Shown here: in pieces, positions 1 through 10,363 of the stretch
Layout: each line of letters begins with the position of its first letter
How positions within the stretch are numbered: the first letter of the stretch is position 1
Origin: Pseudomonas peli
GTDB lineage: Bacteria; Pseudomonadota; Gammaproteobacteria; Pseudomonadales; Pseudomonadaceae
Direction of reading: 5' to 3'
Length of the DNA: 64,000 bases
NCBI RefSeq assembly: GCF_900099645.1
Contig: NZ_FMTL01000006.1
Coordinates: 53,524-117,523, forward strand
Position numbers and translations under genes: made by a program
Notes under the pieces: generated by a model
Databases searched by the model: none
Told to the model about the DNA's origin: nothing
Seen by the model: only the letters and a program-made list of their open reading frames with translations

Positions 1-2168
1 TGGCCTTTCTCGATCTGGTAATGCAGGTCGAGGTTGAGGCGGCCCTTGCGTATGCGGAAACCGGCGAACTTGCCGGAGTAGGGCGTGAGGGTGGTCAGTT
101 CGACATTCTTGAAGCTGGTGGCGATATCCAGGCTGTTCATCGGGTCGAACGGCGTCAGCTTGCCTTTGATGCTGACGGGTGCGTACTTATCGACCTTGCC
201 CTTAATATCGACGCTGGCGGTTTTCGGGCTCTGGTTGTCGAGTGTGCCGATCTGGCCGTTGAGTTGCTGAATAGCCGTGGCGAAGTTAGGCGTCAGACTG
301 AAGTCGGCAAAGTTCGCCGAACCGTCCTTGATGCTGATACCGCCGATGCGCATCGGCAGCGGTTTACTTGCCGCTGCGGGCTTGGCGTTGGCCTCTGCCG
401 GCTGTGGAATCATCAGATCGCTGATATTGGTGGTCAGGTCTTCATTGATGATAAAGCGCACATAAGGCTGCTGCAGTTTGACTTGGCCGATCACCAAGCC
501 CTTGCCGTGTTGATAGTCGATTCCTTCCACCAGCACTTGCTGCCATTTGAGGAAGTCGCGGTCCTTTAGCGTGTCGAGAGTATGCAGCTGGTTGATCTCG
601 GCTTGCCCGCCAATACTGAAGGCCAGCGGTTCCACGCTCTGCAGATCAACCGCCAGGTCGCTACCGAGCTTACCGCTGCGCAGTTCCAGACGCACGAAGG
701 GGCTCAGGTAGGTCTGCGCCAGGCGCAGGTCGATATCGCGGGTGGCAACCTGCAGCTTGGCCGTGGTCGGGGTCAGTTGCACCTGGCCGTCGGCCTTGAT
801 CTGCCCGGTCTTGTTCACTCCTGTGTCGAGCTTGAGGCCGAAGGGTGAAGTGCCCAGGCTGTCAAAGTCGCTCAGGTCGAGATTAAGCGGGGCCAGGTCT
901 ATTTTGACTTCCGCGCCGCCGGCGCGGTCGGCCAGATGCACCTGATAGTCGCGCAGTTGCACGTCACGCAGGATTACCTGCCAGGGTTTGCTGGGCTCTT
1001 CCGGCTGGTCGGCAGTGGCGGTTTCCAGGTCAGCGGATTGCTCTGCGGTGGTCGGTTCGCTTGGCTCTTTTGCCGGTTCGGCTTCCGTGGCTGCGGAGCC
1101 TGAGCCACCCTCATTTGGAGCTGGAGCTGGAGCTGGAGCTGGAGCTGGAGCTGGTTTGGCGGGTTGGCCGGCCAGCAGCTTCTGCCAGTCGAGCTGGCCA
1201 TCGGCCTCGCGTGCAGCCCAGGTTTCCAGCTTCTGGCTGCGAATCTTGCCGACGATGACCTGCTGCTTAGCCAGGTCCACGCTGGTTTCGCTCATATCCA
1301 GACTTTCCAGGCGCAGCAACGCTTTATCCGCCGGGCTCTTGATGGCAAAGCTGCTGACGCTGAGTTGGGTATTGCTCAGTAGCAGTTCGGTGCCTTTAGC
1401 CAGGTTCAGGCTGTAGTCGCTGCTCAGATTGACGGTGCCGTCCTCCAGGACCAGCGGCACCGCATCGCGCACATAGGGCCAGATGGCTTTAAGTTTGCCG
1501 TCAGTGACTTTCAGACTGCCGCTGGAGCTGATTGGCACCAGACTGATGCGCCCGGTCCAGTCGATCCGCCCGCCGGTGGGGCCGGTGGCGACCAGGCTCA
1601 TGTCGGCATTGTCGTCGGGCAGGGTGCTGAGATTGAACAGCTCGAAATTGAGATCGTCGTAGATAAACTCGATGGGCTCGCTGGGGCGCAGATCCTGGAA
1701 ATGTACGTTGCCGCCGCTCAGCTTGATCCGCGCGATACGCAGCGGGAACGGCTCGCCGGCCGGTTCTTCGACTGCTGGTTGCGGGCTGGGCGGCACTTTG
1801 AACAGTTGGGTCAGGTTAAGCCGACCGTCCTTGCCGAACAGCACTTCGCTGTGTGGCTTGTCCAACTCGATATCAGCCAGGTGCAATACGCCGCTCCACA
1901 GGCTATCGAGTTGCAGGTTGGCATACAGGCGTTCGAAGGCGATCTGCTGCTGTTCGGCCTCGCCAATCTGCAGGCCCCAGAGGCTGAGCTCCAGACTGAA
2001 CGGGTTGAGTTGCAGGCGCTGCAGTGTGGCGGGTACTTCGGCGTAGTGCGCCAACTGCTGGTTGGCGATGCGCAGGCCGATACCGGGCAGAATCAGAAAA
2101 CCCAGCAGGCTGTAGAGTGCAACGGCGATGGCAATGGCGCTGGCAGCGCGCTTTATTCCTTTAAGCAT
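1..2168 (-). CDS. DUF748 / AsmA-like membrane-anchored protein (3' part outside window)
   Basis: The reading frame runs from an ATG at 2168 leftwards and is still open at base 1, so at least 722 residues are present and the C-terminus is missing. It starts with a short cytoplasmic stretch and one hydrophobic segment (about residues 8-30), followed by a long periplasmic beta-rich region with repeated segments of the type 'VNLSSDYSLNL' and 'ITLVATGPTGG', typical of DUF748/AsmA-like proteins. This superfamily includes envelope proteins thought to move or organise phospholipids between the membranes; the exact role of DUF748 members is not established. A low-complexity Pro-Ala linker sits near residues 340-355, encoded by a six-fold 6-bp repeat. 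No partner gene is evident. Family call is good; the function is inference. Confidence 0.8.
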   Translation of the reverse strand, partial: MLKGIKRAASAIAIAVALYSLLGFLILPGIGLRIANQQLAHYAEVPATLQRLQLNPFSLELSLWGLQIGEAEQQQIAFERLYANLQLDSLWSGVLHLADIELDKPHSEVLFGKDGRLNLTQLFKVPPSPQPAVEEPAGEPFPLRIARIKLSGGNVHFQDLRPSEPIEFIYDDLNFELFNLSTLPDDNADMSLVATGPTGGRIDWTGRISLVPISSSGSLKVTDGKLKAIWPYVRDAVPLVLEDGTVNLSSDYSLNLAKGTELLLSNTQLSVSSFAIKSPADKALLRLESLDMSETSVDLAKQQVIVGKIRSQKLETWAAREADGQLDWQKLLAGQPAKPAPAPAPAPAPAPNEGGSGSAATEAEPAKEPSEPTTAEQSADLETATADQPEEPSKPWQVILRDVQLRDYQVHLADRAGGAEVKIDLAPLNLDLSDFDSLGTSPFGLKLDTGVNKTGQIKADGQVQLTPTTAKLQVATRDIDLRLAQTYLSPFVRLELRSGKLGSDLAVDLQSVEPLAFSIGGQAEINQLHTLDTLKDRDFLKWQQVLVEGIDYQHGKGLVIGQVKLQQPYVRFIINEDLTTNISDLMIPQPAEANAKPAAASKPLPMRIGGISIKDGSANFADFSLTPNFATAIQQLNGQIGTLDNQSPKTASVDIKGKVDKYAPVSIKGKLTPFDPMNSLDIATSFKNVELTTLTPYSGKFAGFRIRKGRLNLDLHYQIEKG
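1117..1152. repeat. Hexanucleotide microsatellite (GGAGCT)6 inside the DUF748 gene
   Basis: Six perfect tandem copies of GGAGCT. On the coding (minus) strand they encode alternating Ala-Pro in a linker of the DUF748 protein. The unit is a multiple of three, so copy-number change alters linker length without breaking the frame. Confidence 0.9.
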
Positions 2169-2270
2169 AAAAACGTCATCTATCCCGACGAGAAGTGCCT
2201 TGGAGTATGGCACGCGTGTGCAGTTCCGCAGAGGCTCTGCGCGGGGATTTTCTGCGAACTTGCGCGTGGA

Positions 2271-3287
2271 TCAGAACTGCAGGATCAGGGTTTTTAGCGG
2301 TGGCTGGCCATCTTGTGAGGGGAAGTCGCGGGCCGGTGCCAGCACCTGCCAATCGCGCACCGGGCGGCCGAGCTTTTCCGCGCAGCGCAGCACTTGTTCG
2401 CGCCAATCGGTCATGGCGACTTTTGCCAGGTTGTTGCAGCAGATCAGCACACCATCATCGGCGGTGGCGAGAATCGCTGGCTTGAGCAGGCTCTGGTAAT
2501 CGCGCAGCAGGTCAACCGTACCGAAAGCGCTCTTTGCCCAGGCGGGTGGATCGAGCAGCACCAGATCAAACTGACGTTGCTCAAGGCGCGGATAGTGCGG
2601 CAACTTCTGCCCGCGCCGCGCATTGATCGGCAGGCCAGCCAGTTGGCGAATCGCCGGGAAGTAGTCTGACTGGACAAACTGCATGGGCTGCAGCTGCGGA
2701 TTGAGTGTGCCATTCTCACGACCGACCGCCAGATTGCCTTCGGCAAAGTCCAGATTGACGACTTCGCTGGCTCCGCCAGCGGCCGCACTCAAACCGACGC
2801 CGCAGGTGTAGGCGAATAGGTTAAGCACCGATTTACCGGCGCTGTGCGCTTTGACCCAGCCGCGGGCATTGCGCAGGTCGAGAAACAACAGCGGATCTTG
2901 CCCAGCATGGCGGCCACGTACGCGGTAGTTGAGGCCCCATTCATGGCCGATCAGGTCTTCCAGTGCAGCCGGTTCGGCCTGGTAGATCGCATCAGTGCGG
3001 TCGATCCGCGAGTTGCCCTGGGAGCGGTCGTTGTAGACCAGTAGCAGTTGTGTGCCGAGGCTGGCCTGGCACTGCTCGGCCAGTTGTAGCAGTTCGTCGC
3101 GACTCAGGCTCTGGTGGAAGCTCTGTACCAGTAATTGCGGGCCGTAACGGTCGACGGTCAGGCCGCCGGCGCCTTCCTGGCTGCCATGGAACAGGCGATA
3201 GCAGTCGGTGCCTTGCTGATGCAGTGCAGTCAGCAGATCTTGACGGTTATGCAGTGCGGCGCGCAGCGCCTGATCGTGAGAGGGCAT
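2271..3287 (-). CDS. Class I SAM-dependent rRNA methyltransferase, RlmI/YccW-like
   Basis: The 338-residue protein has an N-terminal domain with 'TCYRLFHGSQEG'-type sequence (written here DCYRLFHGSQEG) and a Rossmann SAM-binding domain with motif I 'VLNLFAYTCGVG' around the middle and motif IV 'LLDPPAW' near residue 240. These match the RlmI/RlmK family that methylates 23S rRNA bases. It is shorter than E. coli RlmI (about 396 residues) and I see no clear PUA domain, so the exact target base is uncertain. I chose the ATG at 3287 (protein beginning MPSHDQALRAAL) because the upstream 13 residues do not look conserved and overlap the terminator region of the next gene. No strong Shine-Dalgarno sequence is visible. 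Confidence 0.85.
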   Translation of the reverse strand: MPSHDQALRAALHNRQDLLTALHQQGTDCYRLFHGSQEGAGGLTVDRYGPQLLVQSFHQSLSRDELLQLAEQCQASLGTQLLLVYNDRSQGNSRIDRTDAIYQAEPAALEDLIGHEWGLNYRVRGRHAGQDPLLFLDLRNARGWVKAHSAGKSVLNLFAYTCGVGLSAAAGGASEVVNLDFAEGNLAVGRENGTLNPQLQPMQFVQSDYFPAIRQLAGLPINARRGQKLPHYPRLEQRQFDLVLLDPPAWAKSAFGTVDLLRDYQSLLKPAILATADDGVLICCNNLAKVAMTDWREQVLRCAEKLGRPVRDWQVLAPARDFPSQDGQPPLKTLILQF

Positions 3288-3328
3288 GCGCGGCGACTCG
3301 AAAAAGGAGGGCGCGCAGTTTACCAAGA

Positions 3329-3367
3329 AAAACGCCGGCTCCCGTTAGTTCGGGGCGCCGGCGTTTT
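3329..3367 (-). terminator. Intrinsic terminator after the thiolase gene
   Basis: Perfect inverted repeat AAAACGCCGGC (3329-3339) and GCCGGCGTTTT (3357-3367). On the minus strand the stem ends in a T run, and it lies directly downstream of the thiolase stop codon. It also overlaps the 5' region of the methyltransferase gene, so the two genes are probably transcribed separately. Confidence 0.8.
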
Positions 3368-3391
3368 CGTCACGATAGCTGAGCGGTGTTA

Positions 3392-4573
3392 TCAGGCCCG
3401 TTCGATCGCCAGTGCCACGCCTTGACCGCCGCCGATGCACAGAGTGGCGAGGCCTTTTTTGGCGTCGCGTTTGATCATCTCGTGCAGCAGGGTCACTAGC
3501 ACGCGGCAGCCGGAACCGCCGATCGGGTGGCCTAGGGCGATGGCGCCGCCGTTGACGTTGACTTTACTCGCGTCCCAATTCAGCTCTTTGCCCACTGCCA
3601 AGGCCTGCGCGGCGAAGGCTTCATTGGCTTCGATCAGGTCCAGGTCGGCCAGCTGCCAGCCGGCCTTGGCCAGGCAACGCTGGGTGGCACTGACCGGGCC
3701 GATGCCCATGATCGCCGGGTCGACGCCGGCGTTGGCGTAGCTGGCGATTTTCGCCAGTACCGGCAGGCCGAGGGCCTGGGCTTTGGCGGCGCTCATCAGC
3801 AGTACGGCGGAGGCGCCGTCGTTAAGGCTGGAGGCGTTGCCGGCGGTGACGCTGCCGTCCTTCTTGAACGCTGGCTTCAGCTTACCCAAGGATTCTGCTG
3901 TGGTGCCGGCGCGCGGCTGCTCGTCAGTGGCGAAGGCCAGTGGCTCGCCTTTGCGCTGGGGAATCATGATTGGGGTTATTTCATCGATAAAACGCCCGGC
4001 TTCGATGGCTGCTACGGCTTTTTGCTGCGAGGCGGCGGCAAAGGCGTCCTGGGCTTCGCGGCTGATGTCGTATTTCTCCACCAGATTCTCAGCGGTGATG
4101 CCCATGTGGTAGTCGTTGAAGGCGTCCCACAGACCGTCGGTGATCATGGTGTCGACCAGTTTGGCGTGACCCATGCGCAGGCCGGTGCGTGCGCCGGGCA
4201 TTACATAAGGCGCCAGGCTCATGTTCTCCATACCGCCGGCGATGATCACTTCGGCATCGCCGCAGCGGATCGCCTGGGCACCGAGGTGCAGAGCTTTCAG
4301 GCCCGAGCCGCAGACCTTGTTCAGGGTCAGCGCTGGTACGGCGTGCGGCAGGCCGGCGAGTATTACTGCCTGACGCGCCGGGTTCTGCCCGCTGCCTGCG
4401 GTAAGTACCTGACCGAGGATCACTTCGTCGACCTGCGCGCCGTCCAGGCCGGTTTGTTCCAGCAGGCGGCGGATTACCGCGGCGCCTAGTTCAGGGGCTG
4501 GGATATTCGCCAGTGAACCCTGGAAGCTGCCGATGGCGGTGCGGGTGGCGGCAACGATGACAACGTCTTGCAT
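3392..4573 (-). CDS. Acetyl-CoA C-acetyltransferase (thiolase)
   Basis: A complete 393-residue thiolase that joins or cleaves acetyl-CoA/acetoacetyl-CoA. The nucleophilic Cys is C88 in 'NKVCGSGLKA', the catalytic His is H349 in 'GHPIGGSGCR', and the second Cys is C379 in 'CIGGGQG'; all three active-site residues are therefore present. Length and motifs fit the biosynthetic AtoB/PhaA type rather than the FadA partner type, and there is no FadB-like gene beside it. It stands alone, with its own terminator. Whether it serves acetoacetate use, polyhydroxyalkanoate precursors or leucine degradation cannot be told from context. Confidence 0.93.
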   Translation of the reverse strand: MQDVVIVAATRTAIGSFQGSLANIPAPELGAAVIRRLLEQTGLDGAQVDEVILGQVLTAGSGQNPARQAVILAGLPHAVPALTLNKVCGSGLKALHLGAQAIRCGDAEVIIAGGMENMSLAPYVMPGARTGLRMGHAKLVDTMITDGLWDAFNDYHMGITAENLVEKYDISREAQDAFAAASQQKAVAAIEAGRFIDEITPIMIPQRKGEPLAFATDEQPRAGTTAESLGKLKPAFKKDGSVTAGNASSLNDGASAVLLMSAAKAQALGLPVLAKIASYANAGVDPAIMGIGPVSATQRCLAKAGWQLADLDLIEANEAFAAQALAVGKELNWDASKVNVNGGAIALGHPIGGSGCRVLVTLLHEMIKRDAKKGLATLCIGGGQGVALAIERA

Positions 4574-4668
4574 AACGCGATCCTCACAAGTGACAGGCGC
4601 GGCGGGCCGCGAAAGGCCGCTATGGTGGCACAGCGGCTTTGTTTACGGCCAGCGCGCGAACCGGCCGG

Positions 4669-5544
4669 TCAGCGTGGCGGCAGGTTCAGGCGTTTGCGCG
4701 CACGGTGGATGGCGCCGCCGCGTACCGCCCAGCGCAGCACGGGGGCCAGGCTGTGTACGCCAGTGTGGATCATCCGGCTACGCGCCGGGCTGATCTGCTG
4801 GCCGAGCATCTGTTGCGCCCAATCTGGCAGCAGGTCGATGCCAGCCTGCATCAGCAGCTTGGCCGCCGGGGCCGCGAGGGCGCTGGGTGCCGGGGCGTTG
4901 AGCAGGATGTGCAAGATTTCCAGCGAGCGTTCATCACAGAGCAGCTCGGGGCGCACAGCTGCCAGGTAGGCGGCGACCTCGGAGCGCGAGCGCGGCACCT
5001 GGATGGCGCCCAGACGCTCTGCGATCAGGGCGATTTCCGCGTAGTAGCGGTCCTGATCGGCTTCGCTCAGTTGTGGGTTGCGGTAACGCAGGTGTGCTTG
5101 GAGAAAACTGTACACCTCGGCCACATGCACCCAGGTCAGCAGCGCCGGATCACTGGCGGCATAGGTGCGGCCATCCGGGGCGGTGCCTGTGACTTTGAGG
5201 TGAATGGTCTTGACCTTGTCGATCAGCCAGTCGGCATCGGCGCGCGAGCCGTAGGTGGTGCCAGATATAAACTGGCCGGTGCGACGCAGGCGGCCGAGTA
5301 GGTCCTGACGAAAATTTGAGTGATCCCACACCCCGGCTAATGCCAGTGGATGCAGAGCTTGCAAGAGCAGGGCGCTGATCCCGCCGATCAGCATGCTGGT
5401 GAAGTCGCCATGCACCTGCCAACTCACCGAGTCGGGGCCGAACAGACCGGGGTCGTCCTGGGGCTTTTCGAAGTCGATTTGCCCCAAGGCGATACCGCTG
5501 AGACTAAGGACTTGGCTTTCGATACGGCGGCGAAGAAATTCCAT
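4669..5544 (-). CDS. DUF2236 / MpaB-like oxygenase-family protein
   Basis: A 291-residue protein with the features of DUF2236: 'ALLLQALHPLALAGVWDHS' near residues 58-76, an 'RLRRTGQFI' stretch and a mostly helical fold. Characterised relatives include latex-clearing and MpaB-type haem oxygenases, but most bacterial members have no known substrate. The ATG at 5544 (MEFLRRRIES) was chosen because the longer form adds 15 residues that read through a repeat-like sequence. No clear Shine-Dalgarno site is seen. The gene is flanked upstream by a palindromic repeat and is not obviously in an operon. Confidence 0.75.
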   Translation of the reverse strand: MEFLRRRIESQVLSLSGIALGQIDFEKPQDDPGLFGPDSVSWQVHGDFTSMLIGGISALLLQALHPLALAGVWDHSNFRQDLLGRLRRTGQFISGTTYGSRADADWLIDKVKTIHLKVTGTAPDGRTYAASDPALLTWVHVAEVYSFLQAHLRYRNPQLSEADQDRYYAEIALIAERLGAIQVPRSRSEVAAYLAAVRPELLCDERSLEILHILLNAPAPSALAAPAAKLLMQAGIDLLPDWAQQMLGQQISPARSRMIHTGVHSLAPVLRWAVRGGAIHRARKRLNLPPR

Positions 5545-5568
5545 GGAATGGTGGGTTCGTTTGCTGGT

Positions 5569-5685
5569 GTAGGGTGGATCGCGCTTCATCGATCCATCGG
5601 TTGGCGATCCGCCCGATGGCGCTCCGCCGCGCGGGGCCTTTGGTGGATGAACAGAGCGTCAGCTAGGCGCCTCGATCCACCCTAC
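5569..5685. repeat. Intergenic palindromic repeat with 13-bp arms
   Basis: Arms GTAGGGTGGATCG (5569-5581) and CGATCCACCCTAC (5673-5685) are perfect inverted repeats bracketing about 90 bp of GC-rich sequence between the DUF2236 start and the acs stop. The sequence style resembles dispersed intergenic repeats of Pseudomonas genomes. Only one full copy is in this window. Confidence 0.6.
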
Positions 5686-5699
5686 ATCCTAGCGTGCGG

Positions 5700-7637
<1,938 letters not shown>

Positions 7638-7643
7638 GGCGGG

Positions 7644-7654
7644 TCCTTATTGTT
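7644..7654 (-). promoter_or_regulatory. Candidate Hfq/Crc (CA) motif overlapping the acs ribosome binding site
   Basis: On the minus strand the acs leader reads AACAATAAGGA just before CCCGCC-ATG. AACAATAA (7654-7647) fits the AAnAAnAA motif bound by Hfq with Crc, and it overlaps the AAGGA Shine-Dalgarno element. Repression of acs translation during growth on preferred carbon sources is inferred. Confidence 0.55.
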
Positions 7655-7677
7655 GTGTTCCGCGATGTTCGTAGGGT

Positions 7678-7699
7678 GAACCAAGCGGGTGCTTGGTTC
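7678..7699. repeat. Perfect 9-bp hairpin between pgi and acs
   Basis: GAACCAAGC and GCTTGGTTC flank a GGGT loop between the pgi stop and the acs leader. There is no T run, so it is at best a weak terminator for pgi or part of a small dispersed repeat. Confidence 0.45.
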
Positions 7700-7730
7700 A
7701 AGTGCTGGCCTTGTGCTCGGTCGCTGTGGA

Positions 7731-9395
7731 TCAGCCGCGATGCCGTTCGCGGAAGTGCTGGATCAAGCCTTGTGTAGAGGCGTCACTGGCGGGCTCGTCG
7801 AGTTGGCCGGTGAGACGCTGATAAACGCCCTGGCCAAGGTCCTTGCCCAGTTCGACGCCCCACTGATCAAAGGCGTTAATGCCCCAGATGGCGCTCTGTA
7901 CGAACACCTTGTGCTCGTAAAGCGCTACCAGTGCGCCGAGGTTGAATGGGTCGACGCGGTTGAGCGCGAGGATATTGCTCGGGCGGTTACCGGGGATCAC
8001 CTTGTGCGGTGCCAGACGTTGCACTTCGGCCTCGTCCAGACCCTTGGCGCGCAGCTCGGCTTCAGCTTCCTCGCGGGTCTTGCCGTGCATCAAGGCTTGG
8101 CTCTGTGACAGGCAGTTGGCAAACAGCCACTGGTGATGGTCAGCCAGCGGGCTGAAGCTATTAACCGGGACGATAAAGTCTGCTGGGATCAGCTCGGTAC
8201 CCTGGTGCAGCAACTGGTGATACGCGTGTTGGCCGTTACAGCCCACGCCGCCCCAGATCACGGGGCCGGTGCTGAAGTCCACGGGGCTGCCGTCCTGGCG
8301 CACGCTTTTGCCGTTGGATTCCATGTCCAACTGCTGCAGGTGTTTGGTGAAGTTACGTAGGTAGTGGTCGTAGGGCAGGATCGCCTGGCTTTTCGCACCC
8401 CAGAAGTTGCCGTACCAGATCCCCAGCAGGGCCATCAGGACGGGCATGTTTTCCGCCAGCGGCGCTTGGGTGAAATGCTGGTCCATGGCGTAGGCGCCGG
8501 CCAGCAGTTCTTTGAAGTTGGAGATGCCGATGGCCAGGGCAATCGGCAGGCCGATGGCCGACCACAGTGAGTAACGCCCGCCGACCCAGTCCCACATCGG
8601 GAAGATATTTTCCGCCTTGATACCGAATTCGATCGCAGCCTTCTGGTTGCTGGTCACCGCAATAAAGTGCTTGTGCAGCTCGGCTTCCGGGCCGCCCAGG
8701 GCCAGGTACCAGTCGCGTGCGGCCAGGGCGTTCTTCAGGGTTTCCAACGTACCGAAGGATTTGGACGACACAATAAACAGCGTGGTCTGTGGGTTCAGGC
8801 GCGCCGTCAGTTCACGGAACTCGCTGCCGTCGATATTCGCCAGGTAATGACAGCGCACGCCGCGCTGGGTAAAGGGCCGCAGTGCTTCGGACACCAACTG
8901 AGGGCCGAGGAATGAACCGCCAATACCAATGTTTACCACTTCGGTGATCGGTTTGTCGCTGTAGCCGCGCCACAGGCCGCTGTGCACGCGGCTGACCAAT
9001 TCGGTCATCTGATGGAGTACGCGGTGCACTTGCGGAATCAGGTCGACGCCGTCGAGTTTCAGGGTGCGGCCAATCGGGCTGCGCAGGGCTGTATGCAGTG
9101 CTGCACGCCCTTCAGATGCATTGACCTTATCGCCGCTGAACAGGGCGTGAATGGACTCCGGCAGCTGGGCTTGTTCAGCTAGCTGCACCAACAGTCCCAG
9201 GGTTTTTTCGTCGATCAGGTTCTTTGAGTAGTCCAGCAGCAGGCCGCTGCTGCTCAGGGAAAAACGGGTAAAACGTTGCGGGTCACGGGCAAAGGCCTCG
9301 CGCATGCTGAAGTCGTTCATCTGCCCGCGCTGCTCGCGCAGCGCCTGCCAGGCGGGCAGGCTGGTGACGTCATGCGTTTGCTGGAAATAGGCCAT
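7731..9395 (-). CDS. pgi: Glucose-6-phosphate isomerase
   Basis: A 554-residue enzyme interconverting glucose-6-phosphate and fructose-6-phosphate. Recognisable are 'IGGSFLGP' in the sugar-phosphate binding SIS domain, the 'FPMWDWVGGRYSLWS' signature and the C-terminal 'GVELGKDLGQGVY' stretch. The ATG at 9395 (MAYFQQTHDV) is preceded by AAGGA at 9 bases spacing, which decides the start over a 12-residue longer form. In P. aeruginosa panD lies between panC and pgi; here only 107 bp with a terminator separate panC and pgi. Confidence 0.96.
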   Translation of the reverse strand: MAYFQQTHDVTSLPAWQALREQRGQMNDFSMREAFARDPQRFTRFSLSSSGLLLDYSKNLIDEKTLGLLVQLAEQAQLPESIHALFSGDKVNASEGRAALHTALRSPIGRTLKLDGVDLIPQVHRVLHQMTELVSRVHSGLWRGYSDKPITEVVNIGIGGSFLGPQLVSEALRPFTQRGVRCHYLANIDGSEFRELTARLNPQTTLFIVSSKSFGTLETLKNALAARDWYLALGGPEAELHKHFIAVTSNQKAAIEFGIKAENIFPMWDWVGGRYSLWSAIGLPIALAIGISNFKELLAGAYAMDQHFTQAPLAENMPVLMALLGIWYGNFWGAKSQAILPYDHYLRNFTKHLQQLDMESNGKSVRQDGSPVDFSTGPVIWGGVGCNGQHAYHQLLHQGTELIPADFIVPVNSFSPLADHHQWLFANCLSQSQALMHGKTREEAEAELRAKGLDEAEVQRLAPHKVIPGNRPSNILALNRVDPFNLGALVALYEHKVFVQSAIWGINAFDQWGVELGKDLGQGVYQRLTGQLDEPASDASTQGLIQHFRERHRG

Positions 9396-9433
9396 TGGTG
9401 CGTGTTCCTTGTTTTGGGTGCGGCGAATCATGC

Positions 9434-9460
9434 AAAAAAGCCCGGAGTTATCCGGGCCTT
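9434..9460 (-). terminator. Intrinsic terminator of the panBC operon
   Basis: Stem GCCCGGA (9440-9446) / TCCGGGC (9451-9457) followed on the minus strand by six T residues, 40 bp after the panC stop. Confidence 0.85.
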
Positions 9461-9502
9461 GAGTGTAACTGGCGGGCGTGGGGCCAGCATCTACGCCGTG
9501 GA

Positions 9503-10363
9503 TCAGCCTGGAGTATCGAGGTCGAACGCCAGGTTGTCGATCAACCGGGTGCTGCCAATAAACGCTGCCAGCAGTATGACCAAGCGGCGATCATCTGAGG
9601 TGGCCGGACGTAGGCTGTTGGCTTCGCGTACTTCCAGATAATCCGGGCTAAAGCCTGCGGCGCTGTGCTGCTGCTGTGCGACGGCGACCAGTTTGGCGTA
9701 ATCACGCTCACCGGCGCGAATCGCTGTGGCCATCTCTTGCAGGGTACGGTACAGCACCGGCGCAACTTCACGCTGTGCCGTATTCAGGTAACCGTTGCGC
9801 GATGACAGCGCCAGGCCATCGTCGGCCCGCACCGTCGGCTCGCCGATAATCTGGATCGGCATATTGAGGTCACGCACCAGGGTGCGGATCACCGCCAGTT
9901 GCTGGAAATCCTTCTGGCCAAAAATCGCCAGATCAGGCTGCACCATATTGAACAACTTGCTGACGACGGTCGCAACGCCTTCGAAGTGACCAGGGCGGCT
10001 GGCGCCGCAGAGGCCTTCAGACACGCCCGGTACGCTGACGCGGGTCTGGCCATCCATACCGTGCGGGTACATTTCCTCGACATCCGGGGTGAACAGCAGA
10101 TGGCAGCCGGCTTCGACTAGCTTTTCCTGATCGGCGAGCAGGGTGCGCGGGTATTTGTCGAGGTCTTCGCTGGGGCCGAACTGCAAGGGATTGACGAAGA
10201 TGCTGGCGACCACGAAATCGGCACGCTGAGCGGCTTTCTCCACCAATGCGGCGTGACCGGCATGCAGGTTGCCCATGGTCGGGACGAAGGCGATCTGTTT
10301 GCCTTCGGCACGGGCCTGGGCGACAGCGGCGCGCAACTCGCGCACACTTTTAACTGTGTTCAT
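9503..10363 (-). CDS. panC: Pantoate--beta-alanine ligase
   Basis: A 286-residue pantothenate synthetase that joins pantoate and beta-alanine with ATP. The HIGH-like nucleotide motif 'PTMGNLHAGHAALV' is at residues 28-41 and the KMSKS-like 'LALSSRN' is near residue 185. Its start codon overlaps the panB stop by 4 bases, indicating translational coupling in a panB-panC operon closed by the terminator at 9434-9460. panD, which supplies beta-alanine and is the neighbour in P. aeruginosa, is absent here. Confidence 0.96.
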   Translation of the reverse strand: MNTVKSVRELRAAVAQARAEGKQIAFVPTMGNLHAGHAALVEKAAQRADFVVASIFVNPLQFGPSEDLDKYPRTLLADQEKLVEAGCHLLFTPDVEEMYPHGMDGQTRVSVPGVSEGLCGASRPGHFEGVATVVSKLFNMVQPDLAIFGQKDFQQLAVIRTLVRDLNMPIQIIGEPTVRADDGLALSSRNGYLNTAQREVAPVLYRTLQEMATAIRAGERDYAKLVAVAQQQHSAAGFSPDYLEVREANSLRPATSDDRRLVILLAAFIGSTRLIDNLAFDLDTPG

